A stretch of DNA of 57,870 nucleotides, from the NCBI GenBank assembly GCA_964370625.1, contig CAYJKB010000008.1:1-57870 (forward strand). The letters are read 5' to 3'. The notes below the pieces were generated by a model. It ran no database searches. It saw nothing but the letters and a program-made list of their open reading frames with translations, and was not told where the DNA came from. This document shows, in pieces, positions 43,001 through 52,127 of the stretch. Origin of the DNA: CAYJKB01 sp964370625. Lineage in GTDB: Bacteria > Bacillota > Clostridia > Oscillospirales > Butyricicoccaceae. How positions within the stretch are numbered: position 1 is the first letter of the stretch; each line of letters opens with the position of its first letter. The position numbers and the translations under genes were made by a program.

Positions 43001-43357
43001 ATTGATGCAATGGAGCAAGACATTGATGGTGATGCTAGATTTTTGCCTGTTAAATTAAATCGTGATGGAGCACTTGCTGCTACTTCATCAGTATGCACGA
43101 CAATCCAAATGGGTATTTTATCAAAACATATAAATGATGTACTTTATAGCATGGGTTGTGAGCTTTGTGCTGGCAATGTTTCTGCTAATCCTTATGTTAA
43201 AAAACAAGTTGATAGTTGCGAATATTGTAAATATATGCCAGCATGTCAATACGACCCCAGTAATGGCGACTTGGAAAAGCGTTATCTTTTTTCTATGAAG
43301 CCTGAAAAATTTTGGAATAAGATGGGAGGCGAGTTAATTGGCGACGAATTGGACTGA
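40004..43357 (+). CDS. addB: Helicase-nuclease AddAB, subunit AddB
   Basis: AddB is the second subunit of AddAB, which resects double-strand breaks and loads RecA. The 1117-residue protein has a Walker A-like GQTHTGKS at the N-terminus (about 7-14), an inactive helicase-like core, and a C-terminal RecB-type nuclease (VVDYKSG about residue 905) framed by four cysteines of an iron-sulphur cluster: one near residue 747 (YSCRFAFFM) and three near 1073-1086 (CEYCKYMPAC). It overlaps the permease gene by 4 nt and addA by 20 nt. Confidence 0.96.
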   Translation: MINFIKGQTHTGKSSYVFDTMKNNGAVSKQLLIVPELYSHAYERKLCMQNADVPYENLEVTSFTHIANMVFSEVGGLSDTYLSDGGRTLIMRRALISCNSTLKMYQGAFNKIDMIDALCNVVDELLCYNTDPSELLSSASLAEGTFADKIHDIAIIYGAYQALTDGELRDVRQKTVSLAEKINSCTIFNNADVYFDGFSGFTPIEYEVIRSIINKANSVTFTLTLDNNLPELLPNVQKTYEKLLKIVGNKPYAVIDLNENLVKTPLYNLAQIVMGNNSEVCTDTLPCDIYFASDIYDECYKACAKIIELTAKNGAKYHDIVVTARDFGQYREVFAMICHKYNIPIYISEKTDITSKPIINMILSALSAVTKSYSYDDMFSCLKTGLWNISDEDIYSLENYVLTWNIKGRKWFVPFTFHPNGYGKPFDEQSDELLAKLESIRISITDAFSLLDNSLKNADTAETMCRALYEFLCFIGTPEKIIEVSEYYENTNQLVLSEEYNSLWDIFITALEEICKIHGNATVDKSVFIDILKLVLSKYDIGTIPVSMDRVNVGNVNRVCHHAVPHLIILGVNDGKFPLANINDGLLTDDDRELLVGLGIELAEFGQDLFIAENGYIYDAFCCPSQSIYLSLSLNDGKSILKQSVIIDAIITHCTNINIQNFEQNTEKHALSSKKTALELAMTGCQNIYSDAQKSAYEHFKNSDQFKNLYAKANYKRGVISDVNVIRGLYGDKPRLTATRVDKFYSCRFAFFMEYGLGAKERTRGEFSAPEAGTFIHYVLENIVKLYQDSDDKESFSGTVLTDECKRITDAYIAEILGGFEDKSARFVFLIERLASIVCQIAENVILELKSSLFQPVDFELTFGMGRKLPQIEVPIDQNFTMELVGKVDRIDGYISDDILYLKVVDYKSGSKSFDLSDIWHGLSAQLLIYLFAAGQSGTNYFKHKLGENIRSVIPAGVLYVPTREIMLNISRNTSDSEIKKTRDKNLKRSGIILKNMEIIDAMEQDIDGDARFLPVKLNRDGALAATSSVCTTIQMGILSKHINDVLYSMGCELCAGNVSANPYVKKQVDSCEYCKYMPACQYDPSNGDLEKRYLFSMKPEKFWNKMGGELIGDELD

Positions 43358-46300
43358 TGAACAATTATCTGCAATTGATAATAGAGGTGGAACGCTGCTG
43401 ATTTCTGCGGCGGCTGGCTCTGGAAAGACAGCTGTTTTAGTCGAACGTGTAATTCGAAGAATTATTGATGAAAATGTTGATATTAGCAAATTTTTAATTG
43501 TAACTTTTACAGAAGCTGCTGCAAGCGAAATGCGTACCAAAATAATTCGTGCGATTTCAGAAAAATTATCTCATAATCCTAAAAATTCAGCATTATCTCG
43601 TCAACTTCGACTTGTATATCATGCGAAAATCACTACAGTTCATGCTTTTTGCATGGGGCTAATCCGAAGCGAAGCACATAACCTTAATTTGCGTCAAGAT
43701 TTTAGAATAGGAGATACTTCGGAATGTTCTGCACTTTTAGATGATGCTTTAAATGATGTGCTTGAAGATTGTTTTTCTACTCGCAAAAGTGGTGATGACT
43801 TTGATATTTTAGCTGAAAATTCAGTTTCTGGACGTGATGACAGAGGGCTTTATAACCTTATTATGGATATTTATCAGAAGGTTCAAAGTTCCCCTTTCCC
43901 AAAACTTACACTTGATTCTATGTTATATGATTATCAAAATTTTACTGATATTAATTGTTCAAAATGGACAGATATAATTAAAACTGCTACACTTGGTAAG
44001 CTGAAATATGCTAAAATTTCTCTTATATCTTCGCTTGAAGATATGGAGAATAATGCCCCAGAAGTCTATGAAAAATATTCTCCTGCTTATCATGACGATA
44101 TAAAAACTCTTGACGATTTAATGGATAAACTTGTAAATTCTTCTTGGGATGATTTCGTTTTAGCATTGCAAAATATTAAACATAAGACACTAGGTTCTGT
44201 ACGTGGTTATGACGATAAATCTTATTTAGATAAAATCAAAGCATCGAGAGATGACTATAAAAAAGTCCTTAAAAAGTTATCTGAAGATGTTTTTTCACTT
44301 ACAGAAGATGAAATTGCATCTGATATTGCTCATATGTTGCCTTTTATTCGTGGCTGTGTTCAAGTAACACAAAGGTTAATTGACCATTTCGCTACATTAA
44401 AACGTGCAAAAAATTTGCTGGACTTCGGCGATTTAGAGCATTTTGCAGTTCAGCTTGTTACACAAATTCAACCTGATGGAACAATTGTGAAAAGTGATTT
44501 TGCAAAATCATTGAATTTCGAAGAAATCATGGTTGATGAATATCAAGATACTAATGATGTCCAAGATATGTTGTTTACAGCTTTATCCAATGATGAAAAA
44601 AATATTTTTATGGTTGGTGATGTAAAACAGAGTATTTATCGTTTTAGACTTGCAAATCCTAAAATTTTTCTGTCAAAATATTTAAAATATGCCAAAGCTG
44701 ATATGGCAACAGCTGGTGAACCACGTAAAATCACACTGTCAAAAAATTTCCGTTCACGTAAACAGGTGCTTTCGGCTGTGAATTTTATTTTTAAGGCTTT
44801 GATGTCTGAAGAATTTGGCGGTGTAAATTACACTGATGAAGAATTTTTATATTTAGGATCAAGTGCAAAAGATGAGGAAAATTCACGATATAATACTGAG
44901 CTATGTTTGATTGATATGTCAAACACCGAAGAAGTTGATGAAGATAGTGAAACTCCCGAAAAAATTCGAGTTGAAGCTCACTTTACAGCCTTAAAAATTG
45001 CAAATATGATTAAAAGTGGATTTTTAGTTACTGATAAATCTACAGGAGAGCTTAGGGCTTGCACCGCTTCAGATTTTGCAATTTTATTGCGTTCTGTCAC
45101 ATCAAAGCAGATGTATTTTAGAGAAGCCTTATCTGCACAAGGGATTTCTTCTGTTGTGTCTGAAGATGATGATTTGTTGTCATTTCCTGAAATTTCGGTC
45201 ATGGTAGCTTTTTTATCTGTAATTGACAATCCACGACAAGATATACCACTTATTTCAATAATGCGTTCGCCAATTTATGCATTTACAGAACAAGAACTTG
45301 CTAAACTTCGCATAAATTCACCTGAAACAGATATTTATGATGCAGTTTTAATTGCTCGTAACTTAGGTGATGAAAAATGCAAAGATTTGCTTGAAGATTT
45401 AGAGTTTTTCCGAAAACTTGCCTTAAATCTCCCTGTTCACACATTGATTTATCAAATTTATGATGTAAAACAAGTGCTTGCACTCTATGGTGCAACTCCG
45501 AATGGTGCAGAGCGTATTGCACGACTTGAGCAATTTTTTGAACATGCTAGAAATTTTGAAAACAGTGCTTATAAGGGTATTTTCCGATATGTCGGTGCTT
45601 TACGCAGACTTGTCGCTCGTGGGGATACAATTTCTGTCACACGTAACACGAGTTTGGGCGGAGTTAAAATCATGAGTATTCATAAATCAAAAGGGCTTGA
45701 ATTCCCTATTGTGTTAGTTTGTGATTTAGCGAAACAATTTAATATGGGCGAGATGAAATCTCCAGCACTTATTGATAGTGTACTTGGCATTGCTCCAAAA
45801 TGTCGAAATAATGAAAAGCAAATTGAATATTCTTCACTCCCTCGTTTTGCTGTGGCTGAGAGCCTTAAAAAACAAGCATTAGAAGAAGAACTTCGTGTAC
45901 TTTATGTAGCTTTAACACGTCCACAAGATAAGCTTATCATGATTGGAAGTTATAAAAATTTGCAAAATCGCATGAAGAAATTAGCAATGCGAGCAGATAG
46001 TGATTATTTGGACCCATATTTTTTACAAACGATTAATAGTTATGCTGATTTAACCTGTATTTGTGCTTTAAAGCATGTTTCTTGTGGCAAATTAAGAGAA
46101 TATGCCGAAGTAAATCCTTCATACTTCCCTATTGATGATAGTATTTTTGAAATTGAAATTGTAAATCAAAATGATGTTCAAATTGCTGAACAACAAGGTG
46201 TATCCATTCAAAATCAAACATTTACTGCTCAAAAACTTGATTTTTATGAATATCCACGTGGTGAAATGTGTGATATTCCATCAAAAATCACTGCCACTGA

Positions 46301-46913
46301 ACTTAATAAAATGTTTAAGCCTGTACACCAATCACTTGATAATGAAAATCAGCCACATAAAAAAACTGCTAGAGTTCCCCTTTTTGCTGAAGAAAAGCCA
46401 ATTACAGCAGCAGAAAAAGGAATTGCACATCATTTATTTATGCAAGTATGTAATTTTGATAGTATAAAAACCGATGATGATGTTAAAATCCAAACAGAAA
46501 ACATGAAAAATCGTGGTTTATTGACTAAAAAACAAGCAGATGCAATAGATAGTCACAAAATTTTAGGATTTTTTCATTCACCTTTATATGCTAGGCTTAA
46601 AAAAAGTCCCAAGGTACAGCGTGAATTTAGATTTTCAATTTTAAAAGATGCGAATGAATACTTTGATGTCATAAGTGATAATGAACAAATTCTTGTTCAA
46701 GGTGTTATTGACTGTATGTTTCTTGAAGATGAAAAATGGGTAGTAATTGACTTCAAGACCGATTTTGTTACCTTTGCTACTATGCATGATAAAGCATTAG
46801 AATATGCAAAGCAACTTGAAGTTTACCGTGATGCTGTAAATCAAGTTTATAAGACACCCGTTAGCGAAACTGCGATTTATTTTTTCTCCACAGCAAGTGA
46901 AATCGTGCTTTAA
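43338..46913 (+). CDS. addA: Helicase-nuclease AddAB, subunit AddA
   Basis: AddA is the UvrD-type helicase plus nuclease subunit. The 1191-residue protein has a Q-motif WTDEQLSAI, Walker A SAAAGSGKTAVL, FTEAAASEMRTKI, Walker B MVDEYQDTND, QSIYRFRLANP, KSKGLEFPIV, VALTRPQDKLI, and the C-terminal RecB-like nuclease motif VVIDFKTDFV. The start is TTG with GGGAGG 8 nt upstream, inside the end of addB. The overlap implies balanced synthesis of the complex. Last gene of the unit. Confidence 0.97.
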   Translation: MATNWTDEQLSAIDNRGGTLLISAAAGSGKTAVLVERVIRRIIDENVDISKFLIVTFTEAAASEMRTKIIRAISEKLSHNPKNSALSRQLRLVYHAKITTVHAFCMGLIRSEAHNLNLRQDFRIGDTSECSALLDDALNDVLEDCFSTRKSGDDFDILAENSVSGRDDRGLYNLIMDIYQKVQSSPFPKLTLDSMLYDYQNFTDINCSKWTDIIKTATLGKLKYAKISLISSLEDMENNAPEVYEKYSPAYHDDIKTLDDLMDKLVNSSWDDFVLALQNIKHKTLGSVRGYDDKSYLDKIKASRDDYKKVLKKLSEDVFSLTEDEIASDIAHMLPFIRGCVQVTQRLIDHFATLKRAKNLLDFGDLEHFAVQLVTQIQPDGTIVKSDFAKSLNFEEIMVDEYQDTNDVQDMLFTALSNDEKNIFMVGDVKQSIYRFRLANPKIFLSKYLKYAKADMATAGEPRKITLSKNFRSRKQVLSAVNFIFKALMSEEFGGVNYTDEEFLYLGSSAKDEENSRYNTELCLIDMSNTEEVDEDSETPEKIRVEAHFTALKIANMIKSGFLVTDKSTGELRACTASDFAILLRSVTSKQMYFREALSAQGISSVVSEDDDLLSFPEISVMVAFLSVIDNPRQDIPLISIMRSPIYAFTEQELAKLRINSPETDIYDAVLIARNLGDEKCKDLLEDLEFFRKLALNLPVHTLIYQIYDVKQVLALYGATPNGAERIARLEQFFEHARNFENSAYKGIFRYVGALRRLVARGDTISVTRNTSLGGVKIMSIHKSKGLEFPIVLVCDLAKQFNMGEMKSPALIDSVLGIAPKCRNNEKQIEYSSLPRFAVAESLKKQALEEELRVLYVALTRPQDKLIMIGSYKNLQNRMKKLAMRADSDYLDPYFLQTINSYADLTCICALKHVSCGKLREYAEVNPSYFPIDDSIFEIEIVNQNDVQIAEQQGVSIQNQTFTAQKLDFYEYPRGEMCDIPSKITATELNKMFKPVHQSLDNENQPHKKTARVPLFAEEKPITAAEKGIAHHLFMQVCNFDSIKTDDDVKIQTENMKNRGLLTKKQADAIDSHKILGFFHSPLYARLKKSPKVQREFRFSILKDANEYFDVISDNEQILVQGVIDCMFLEDEKWVVIDFKTDFVTFATMHDKALEYAKQLEVYRDAVNQVYKTPVSETAIYFFSTASEIVL

Positions 46914-46923
46914 TTTTAAATAT

Positions 46924-46957
46924 AAGGGACTGTGATATTCGCATCACAGCCCCTTTT
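46924..46957 (+). terminator. Terminator of addA in a convergent gap
   Basis: CTGTGAT / ATCACAG (7 bp) sits inside an AAGGG / CCCTT outer helix with a bulge, followed by TTTTT on the plus strand. The 46-bp gap to rlmH, which ends on the other strand, means it probably serves both genes. Confidence 0.82.
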
Positions 46958-46959
46958 TA

Positions 46960-47442
46960 TTATTTATGATATTTTCCACCAGCTAAAATATTGAATGCTC
47001 TGTATACTTGTTCTAGCAACATCACTCGTGCTAGATGGTGTGGAAATGTCATTTTTGACATAGAGAGTTTAAATCCAGCAAGTTTTTTTACATCATCAGA
47101 CAGTCCATTAGACCCGCCGATAATAAAGCAAATTTTTGATGTTCCATCAACAGATAATGCACCAATTTTTTTTGCAAGTTCATCGCTAGAAATTATATTC
47201 CCTTCAATGCACATTGGAATAACAAAGGCATCTTTTTGAATTTTTGCAATTACTTTAGATGCTTCTTCGCTCATTGCTTTAGCTATCAATATCTGCGATG
47301 GATTTTCAGGCAATTTAACTTCATCAACTTCAACAAGATCGAGTTTTATATAAGCTTTCAGCCGTTTTTCATATTCTCGCACTGCTTCAAGCAAAAATTT
47401 TTCTTTGCATTTGCCAACAGAAATTATAGTTATATTAAGCAT
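46960..47442 (-). CDS. rlmH: 23S rRNA pseudouridine-1915 N3-methyltransferase RlmH
   Basis: RlmH methylates pseudouridine 1915 of 23S rRNA. The 160-residue SPOUT protein has the signatures SVGKCKEKFL at the start, FIIGGSNGLSDDVK, and MTFPHHLARVMLLEQVYRAF near the C-terminus with the terminal YHK. It overlaps walJ by 8 nt. Its place next to walJ in a WalRK locus is conserved in Firmicutes. Confidence 0.97.
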   Translation of the reverse strand: MLNITIISVGKCKEKFLLEAVREYEKRLKAYIKLDLVEVDEVKLPENPSQILIAKAMSEEASKVIAKIQKDAFVIPMCIEGNIISSDELAKKIGALSVDGTSKICFIIGGSNGLSDDVKKLAGFKLSMSKMTFPHHLARVMLLEQVYRAFNILAGGKYHK

Positions 47443-48256
47443 ATTTTACATTCTCCTCAACGAGTTCAATAACATTAAAACTTTCTTTAACTGGTGCTAC
47501 ATGCAGATTTTTCCCATAAACAAAATTTGCACCAGCAAGATCTAAAAAGTGTTCAACAGCAGTTACAGCTTTATGAGGTGTATTGTTATTTTCGCTTAAA
47601 TGAGCTAAAACAATTATTTCCGTCCCATGATTTGCAAGATAAGATGCAAATAATCCACATTGTTCATTTGATAAATGTCCCATAGTGCCCAAAATTCTCT
47701 GTTTTAACTGATATGGATACGGACCATTTTTAAGCATTTGTTCATCATAATTGCTCTCTAAAATAGCGAGATTACAGCCTTTAAATGCTTTGCTTATGCT
47801 ATCAGGTACAAAGCCTAAATCTGTCATAAATCCTATTTTATATGTTGCACTTTTAATCAAAAAAGCCATACTTTGAGTTCCATCGTGTGGGGTTGAATAC
47901 GGTGTTACTAAAAAATCATCGATATTAATATTATCTTCTGCGTGAAATTCTGTGATTTTGCCACGTGTATCATCAAATTTTTGATAAAGTTCACTAGCAG
48001 TGCCAAAACTTGCATAGACTTTTGTAATATTTTTCTTTAAAAATGTAGATAATCCTTTAATATGGTCACTATGTTCATGAGTGATTAATAATGCATCAAT
48101 ATCTGATGGCATAAGACCTAAAGCATCTAACGCTTTTGTCAATGCCCTGTAAGAAATACCAATATCAATTAAAATATTAGTACCATTATATGAAATTATC
48201 GAACAATTTCCTTTAGAACCACTGGCAAGAGAACAATAAAAATTAAATTTTTTCAT
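47435..48256 (-). CDS. walJ: WalJ/YycJ metallo-beta-lactamase-fold protein
   Basis: This 273-residue MBL-fold protein has metal site THEHSDH (His60, His62, Asp64, His65). WalJ homologues are 5'-exonuclease-type enzymes linked to mismatch repair and cell-division coordination, and are encoded with WalRK in many Firmicutes. ATG 48256 follows AAAAGG; nine upstream codons in frame have no ribosome site. It overlaps rlmH and lies 114 bp after murA. Confidence 0.92.
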   Translation of the reverse strand: MKKFNFYCSLASGSKGNCSIISYNGTNILIDIGISYRALTKALDALGLMPSDIDALLITHEHSDHIKGLSTFLKKNITKVYASFGTASELYQKFDDTRGKITEFHAEDNINIDDFLVTPYSTPHDGTQSMAFLIKSATYKIGFMTDLGFVPDSISKAFKGCNLAILESNYDEQMLKNGPYPYQLKQRILGTMGHLSNEQCGLFASYLANHGTEIIVLAHLSENNNTPHKAVTAVEHFLDLAGANFVYGKNLHVAPVKESFNVIELVEENVKYA

Positions 48257-48370
48257 GATAACAACCTTTTTATAGATATGCAAAAGAGAGGTATACGTAA
48301 TTTTTTATCAAATACCCCTCAATTATTGATTTATTTAGTTACACATACGTATGTGTAATCGTTATTTAAG

Positions 48371-49663
48371 TTAAGCTTGTTTTAAATGTGAATTAGGCTC
48401 TGGAATTTCAAGTCTGCAAATATCAGCGCCAAGTGCCAAGAATTTTTCAACGATATTTTCATATCCACGTTCGATATTTGTGATTTGCTCAATGTGTGTA
48501 GTGCCTTGAGCTGCAAGCCCAGCAATAACCATAGCTGCACCAGCACGAAGGTCATAAGCACGCACAGGAGCTCCTGTAAGTTCTTTAACGCCTTCAACAA
48601 TAGCTACTTTGCCATCAACTGTGATGTTAGCACCCATTTTGTTAAGCTCATCAGCATAACGATATCTATTGTCCCAAACTCCTTCTGTGATAATGCTTGT
48701 ACCATTTGCAAGGCACAGTGCCGTTGTCATTTGAGGTTGCATATCAGTTGGGAAACCTGGATATGGAAGTGTTTTAACATTTGTTTTTTGAAGTTCTCCA
48801 GTGCGAGTTACAAGCACGGCGTCATCATATTCACAAACTTCAACACCCATTTCAAGCAATTTAGCTGTAATACATTCTAAATGCTTTGGAATTACATTTT
48901 TAATTAGCACTTGCCCGCCAGTAGCTGCTACTGCCGTCATATAAGTTCCTGCTTCAATTTGGTCTGGAATTATTGTATAAGTGCCACCTTTCATGGATTT
49001 TACACCACGAATTTTGATAACATCAGTACCAGCGCCCTTAACATTTGCACCCATTGCATTTAAAAAGTTTGCAAGGTCAACAATATGTGGTTCTTTTGCT
49101 GCGTTTTCAATAACAGTATTTCCTTCAGCTAAAACAGCAGCAAGCATAATGTTAATTGTAGCACCAACAGACACAACATCCATATAGATATGGCTTCCTA
49201 TAAGTCCATTTTCAGCATCTGCATGAATAAATCCATTTTTAACGCTAATAGTAGCACCTAGTGCTTCAAAGCCTTTAACATGTTGGTCTATCGGGCGAAC
49301 ACCGCCGAAGTTACAGCCTCCAGGCATCGCAACTTGTGCATGTTTATGTTTTCCAAGAAGTACACCGATTAGGTAATAAGAAGATCGAATTCTTCTCATA
49401 AGTTCATAAGCATTATCAGATTTTCCAATGCTTGTGCTATCGATTTCTACAGTTGTGCTATTTATTAACTTTACTTTCGCTCCAAGTTCACGAAGAATTT
49501 GAAGTTGAAGAGTAACATCTATAATTTTTGGTATATTTTCTATTCTACAAGGACCATCTGCTAGCAATGCTGCTGGGATAATAGCTACAGCTGCATTTTT
49601 CGCTCCACTTATGATAACCTCTCCATTTAGAGGTTTTCCGCCATTAATGACATATTTAGTCAA
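48371..49663 (-). CDS. murA: UDP-N-acetylglucosamine 1-carboxyvinyltransferase
   Basis: MurA commits UDP-GlcNAc to peptidoglycan synthesis and is the fosfomycin target. Taking TTG 49663 as start (AAGGAG 9 nt upstream), the 430-residue protein places Lys22-Asn23 exactly as in well-studied MurA proteins and has the PEP-binding cysteine at Cys117 (PGGCNFGG), so the fosfomycin-sensitive type. The upstream frame adds 22 residues without a ribosome site and would shift these positions. Many Firmicutes have two MurA paralogues; the second is not in the window. Confidence 0.95.
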   Translation of the reverse strand: MTKYVINGGKPLNGEVIISGAKNAAVAIIPAALLADGPCRIENIPKIIDVTLQLQILRELGAKVKLINSTTVEIDSTSIGKSDNAYELMRRIRSSYYLIGVLLGKHKHAQVAMPGGCNFGGVRPIDQHVKGFEALGATISVKNGFIHADAENGLIGSHIYMDVVSVGATINIMLAAVLAEGNTVIENAAKEPHIVDLANFLNAMGANVKGAGTDVIKIRGVKSMKGGTYTIIPDQIEAGTYMTAVAATGGQVLIKNVIPKHLECITAKLLEMGVEVCEYDDAVLVTRTGELQKTNVKTLPYPGFPTDMQPQMTTALCLANGTSIITEGVWDNRYRYADELNKMGANITVDGKVAIVEGVKELTGAPVRAYDLRAGAAMVIAGLAAQGTTHIEQITNIERGYENIVEKFLALGADICRLEIPEPNSHLKQA

Positions 49664-49943
49664 GTCAACCTTCTCCTTATGTTCAAATTTGATTATTTTT
49701 AAGGCTATACAATAAAGATAATCTTGCATTTATATTTATTTAAGAAATTAGCATTTTAATAGTAGATATTTTGCCTATGTTTGTAATAACAAACTGCATA
49801 ATCCACCAAATATATATTAGAGATTATGAAAATATTCTCGTAATCATAATTATATCAATAATATGCTGAAAAATCAAATAAATTTTCTAATTTTTTTCAC
49901 AAAATATTAACTAAAAATTCATCAAATCGCTAAAAAATTAACA
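49664..49943 (-). promoter_or_regulatory. murA upstream region, promoter not resolved
   Basis: This 280-bp AT-rich spacer lies between yycI and murA. It includes GTTTGT-AATA-ACAAAC (49779-49794) and an 8-bp interrupted repeat around GATTATGA / TCGTAATC, possible operator sites. No WalR-box match and no clear terminator for yycI were found. Confidence 0.3.
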
Positions 49944-50771
49944 CTAATTTGCATAAACCATTTGACCTAATGCATTCAAGTGAAACACTCCGATATCTGT
50001 CACATATTTAAATGTAGGAATAATTTGTGTCTTCTCTGTGTTGTTGCTAATTAATGAATATCCAAATTCAAAATCCAAAATCTGTGAAATTTCAGGCAAA
50101 CTATCTGCTCCGTTTAGAAAAATATCATAAATATTATTTGGGTTGGTGTTTCTAGTGTCATAAATTTCATCAGCATCTAAAAACCATTTTCCCGAAATAC
50201 TACAATCTCCCTTTGTATTTAGTATAACCTCAATATTTGAATTAAAAACTTCGTATCCATTGTTATTTCTTGTAATGTTTGCAATATATAAGTCGCCTTG
50301 CTGTAAAATGGTATAAGAATATTGGCTATTCAAAAGCCCCATATCAACCATAAGTTTTACAACGATACTTTCTGCTTGTTGTATAGTATTTGGCACAGTT
50401 TCTGCAAATGGATAAGTTATATCAAGTGTCCCATCTGTTAAAAAAACTGCTTGGAAGTTTTCATTTTCATAACGCACATCACCAGTTCCATTATTTGTTT
50501 CAAAATTATCTCCTATCAAAAGCTGTGCAATCTTTGCTTCTTCGCTATGTCGTCTTGTAACTTCATAAGTATTTATATCAAATGAAATATCAAAATCAAT
50601 ATCTGTCGCAAGAGTTATTCCTCTTTCATCAAAAATCGTGATTAAATTTTGGTATAATTCATTTTTGGAGCTAATTTCTGTTATATAGCGTGCTGCTACA
50701 TTTTGAAAAAGAATAACATTAACAATTACAAGCAAAATTATCATTATATTCTTCAATTTTCCTGTATTCAT
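49944..50771 (-). CDS. yycI: YycI-like WalK-associated membrane protein
   Basis: This 275-residue protein has one N-terminal membrane helix (about 7-26) and an extracellular part with the repeating two-fold pattern of the YycH/YycI family. YycI and YycH contact WalK at the membrane and modulate it (negatively in Bacillus, positively in Staphylococcus). Identity rests mainly on position: last of walR-walK-yycH-yycI, 2 nt after yycH, with the right length and topology. Sequence conservation in this family is low. Confidence 0.72.
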   Translation of the reverse strand: MNTGKLKNIMIILLVIVNVILFQNVAARYITEISSKNELYQNLITIFDERGITLATDIDFDISFDINTYEVTRRHSEEAKIAQLLIGDNFETNNGTGDVRYENENFQAVFLTDGTLDITYPFAETVPNTIQQAESIVVKLMVDMGLLNSQYSYTILQQGDLYIANITRNNNGYEVFNSNIEVILNTKGDCSISGKWFLDADEIYDTRNTNPNNIYDIFLNGADSLPEISQILDFEFGYSLISNNTEKTQIIPTFKYVTDIGVFHLNALGQMVYAN

Positions 50772-50773
50772 TA

Positions 50774-52114
50774 TTAATCCCCCCTAAATGTTTTGGGATA
50801 ACGAACATTAAAGCTTGGAATATATCCACCGTCATTATGATTTTCATAAGAAATTGTCAATAAACCTTGTGCATTTTGTGTTGCAAGTGCTGCAACTTGT
50901 CTTTCATCCATTAAATTAATGCTATACATATTGCTATATTTTTTAACTGAAATTTGTGCATAAATCAATTTGTCATTTGAAAATTCAAAAACAGCAAAAT
51001 TTTGATTTGTATTATTTACAGAAATTCCATTAATGCTATTCGAAAATACAATATATTCAGTATTCCCATCTTGTGCTATTTCATAATTAATAAAATTAAC
51101 TTGTTCATTTTCATTAAATCCATGAATTACTGTAAGTAAAATATCTTTTGCTAGTGCGATTTTTTGTTCCAAACTTGTCGCTACACCATCGCCTTTGCTC
51201 GCACTAATCGCACCTTTTTCTGCACTGGCACTAAAGATAATATTCCCAGCGTTATCTGCACTTAATGTGCTAAAATTTTCACCGAATACAATCGTGCTAT
51301 TATCATCAGTTGTATAACTTTTAGCTGTGTAAACACTATAATTAAAAGCTTCAAGAATATTTTGCAAGTTCTCTCCACCACTTGCAAAAGCTGGTGTTTC
51401 TTCTATAATTGCGGGATAAGTAATTAAGTTATTATAAATTAATGTTTCTGCACAAAAAACTTTGCTAAGTTCTGTATCTGTAACAGCAAAGCTATATCCA
51501 TTTGGTGCTAATGATTTAATAAAATCATCAAAGCTATCTGAAAGATTGATATTTGTTTTATAAAGATTAAATGTGTTCGCATCACGCACAATAAGTTCTT
51601 GTCCCACAGTTGTATTTACTATTGTCAGCGTAATCGGTGCAATATCTGTTTCATCTATCTGCACATCTAACCATGATGCTATTAACGTCAATGGTATAAT
51701 TCCATCATATTCCATAAAAATCAATGGATTGTATAATTTTTCCATGTATTCTTGTGGTGAAATTTGGACAAAAGTTGTTGAAGTTTCCAATGCCTCTTCT
51801 AAGTAAATTTGACAATTTTCATAAAGTGATGTTGTGTCATTATAGCTTATAGCATAAAGTTCAAAAGGCGTTTGACCCACTGCAATTTTCACAGGGTATG
51901 CACTTTCATTAAAATTATCATTAATTGAACTTTGTTGGTTTATACTTCCTGAAAATAGTTGCGTAATAACATTCCCCAGTGTTTTTGAATTTACTTCATT
52001 TAGATTAATTCCATAAGTAAGTGATTGGAATATTAGCAATAGAAGCAACAAAAACAGGAAAATCAACACTATATTTTTAAAATAATTTGTTATTTTCTTT
52101 TTTCGTATTCTCAT
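50774..52114 (-). CDS. yycH: YycH-like WalK-associated membrane protein
   Basis: This 446-residue protein has a basic N-terminus MRIRKKK, one membrane helix (about 13-35) and a long extracellular region, matching YycH in length and topology. ATG 52114 is chosen because GGAG lies 8 nt upstream; the frame extends 8 codons further, overlapping walK, but lacks a ribosome site. It probably modulates WalK together with YycI. The call relies on gene order and architecture. Confidence 0.76.
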   Translation of the reverse strand: MRIRKKKITNYFKNIVLIFLFLLLLLLIFQSLTYGINLNEVNSKTLGNVITQLFSGSINQQSSINDNFNESAYPVKIAVGQTPFELYAISYNDTTSLYENCQIYLEEALETSTTFVQISPQEYMEKLYNPLIFMEYDGIIPLTLIASWLDVQIDETDIAPITLTIVNTTVGQELIVRDANTFNLYKTNINLSDSFDDFIKSLAPNGYSFAVTDTELSKVFCAETLIYNNLITYPAIIEETPAFASGGENLQNILEAFNYSVYTAKSYTTDDNSTIVFGENFSTLSADNAGNIIFSASAEKGAISASKGDGVATSLEQKIALAKDILLTVIHGFNENEQVNFINYEIAQDGNTEYIVFSNSINGISVNNTNQNFAVFEFSNDKLIYAQISVKKYSNMYSINLMDERQVAALATQNAQGLLTISYENHNDGGYIPSFNVRYPKTFRGD

Positions 52115-52127
52115 TTTACACGCTCCA

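Noticed and set aside
45478..45675. Additional frames inside addA, addB, pnp and the c-di-GMP gene, on both strands
   Set aside because: They are shadows of well-supported genes: no ribosome sites and low-complexity translations.
49664..49729. 22-residue extension of MurA
   Set aside because: It lacks a ribosome site and would displace the Lys22-Asn23 pair from its conserved position; TTG 49663 has AAGGAG upstream.
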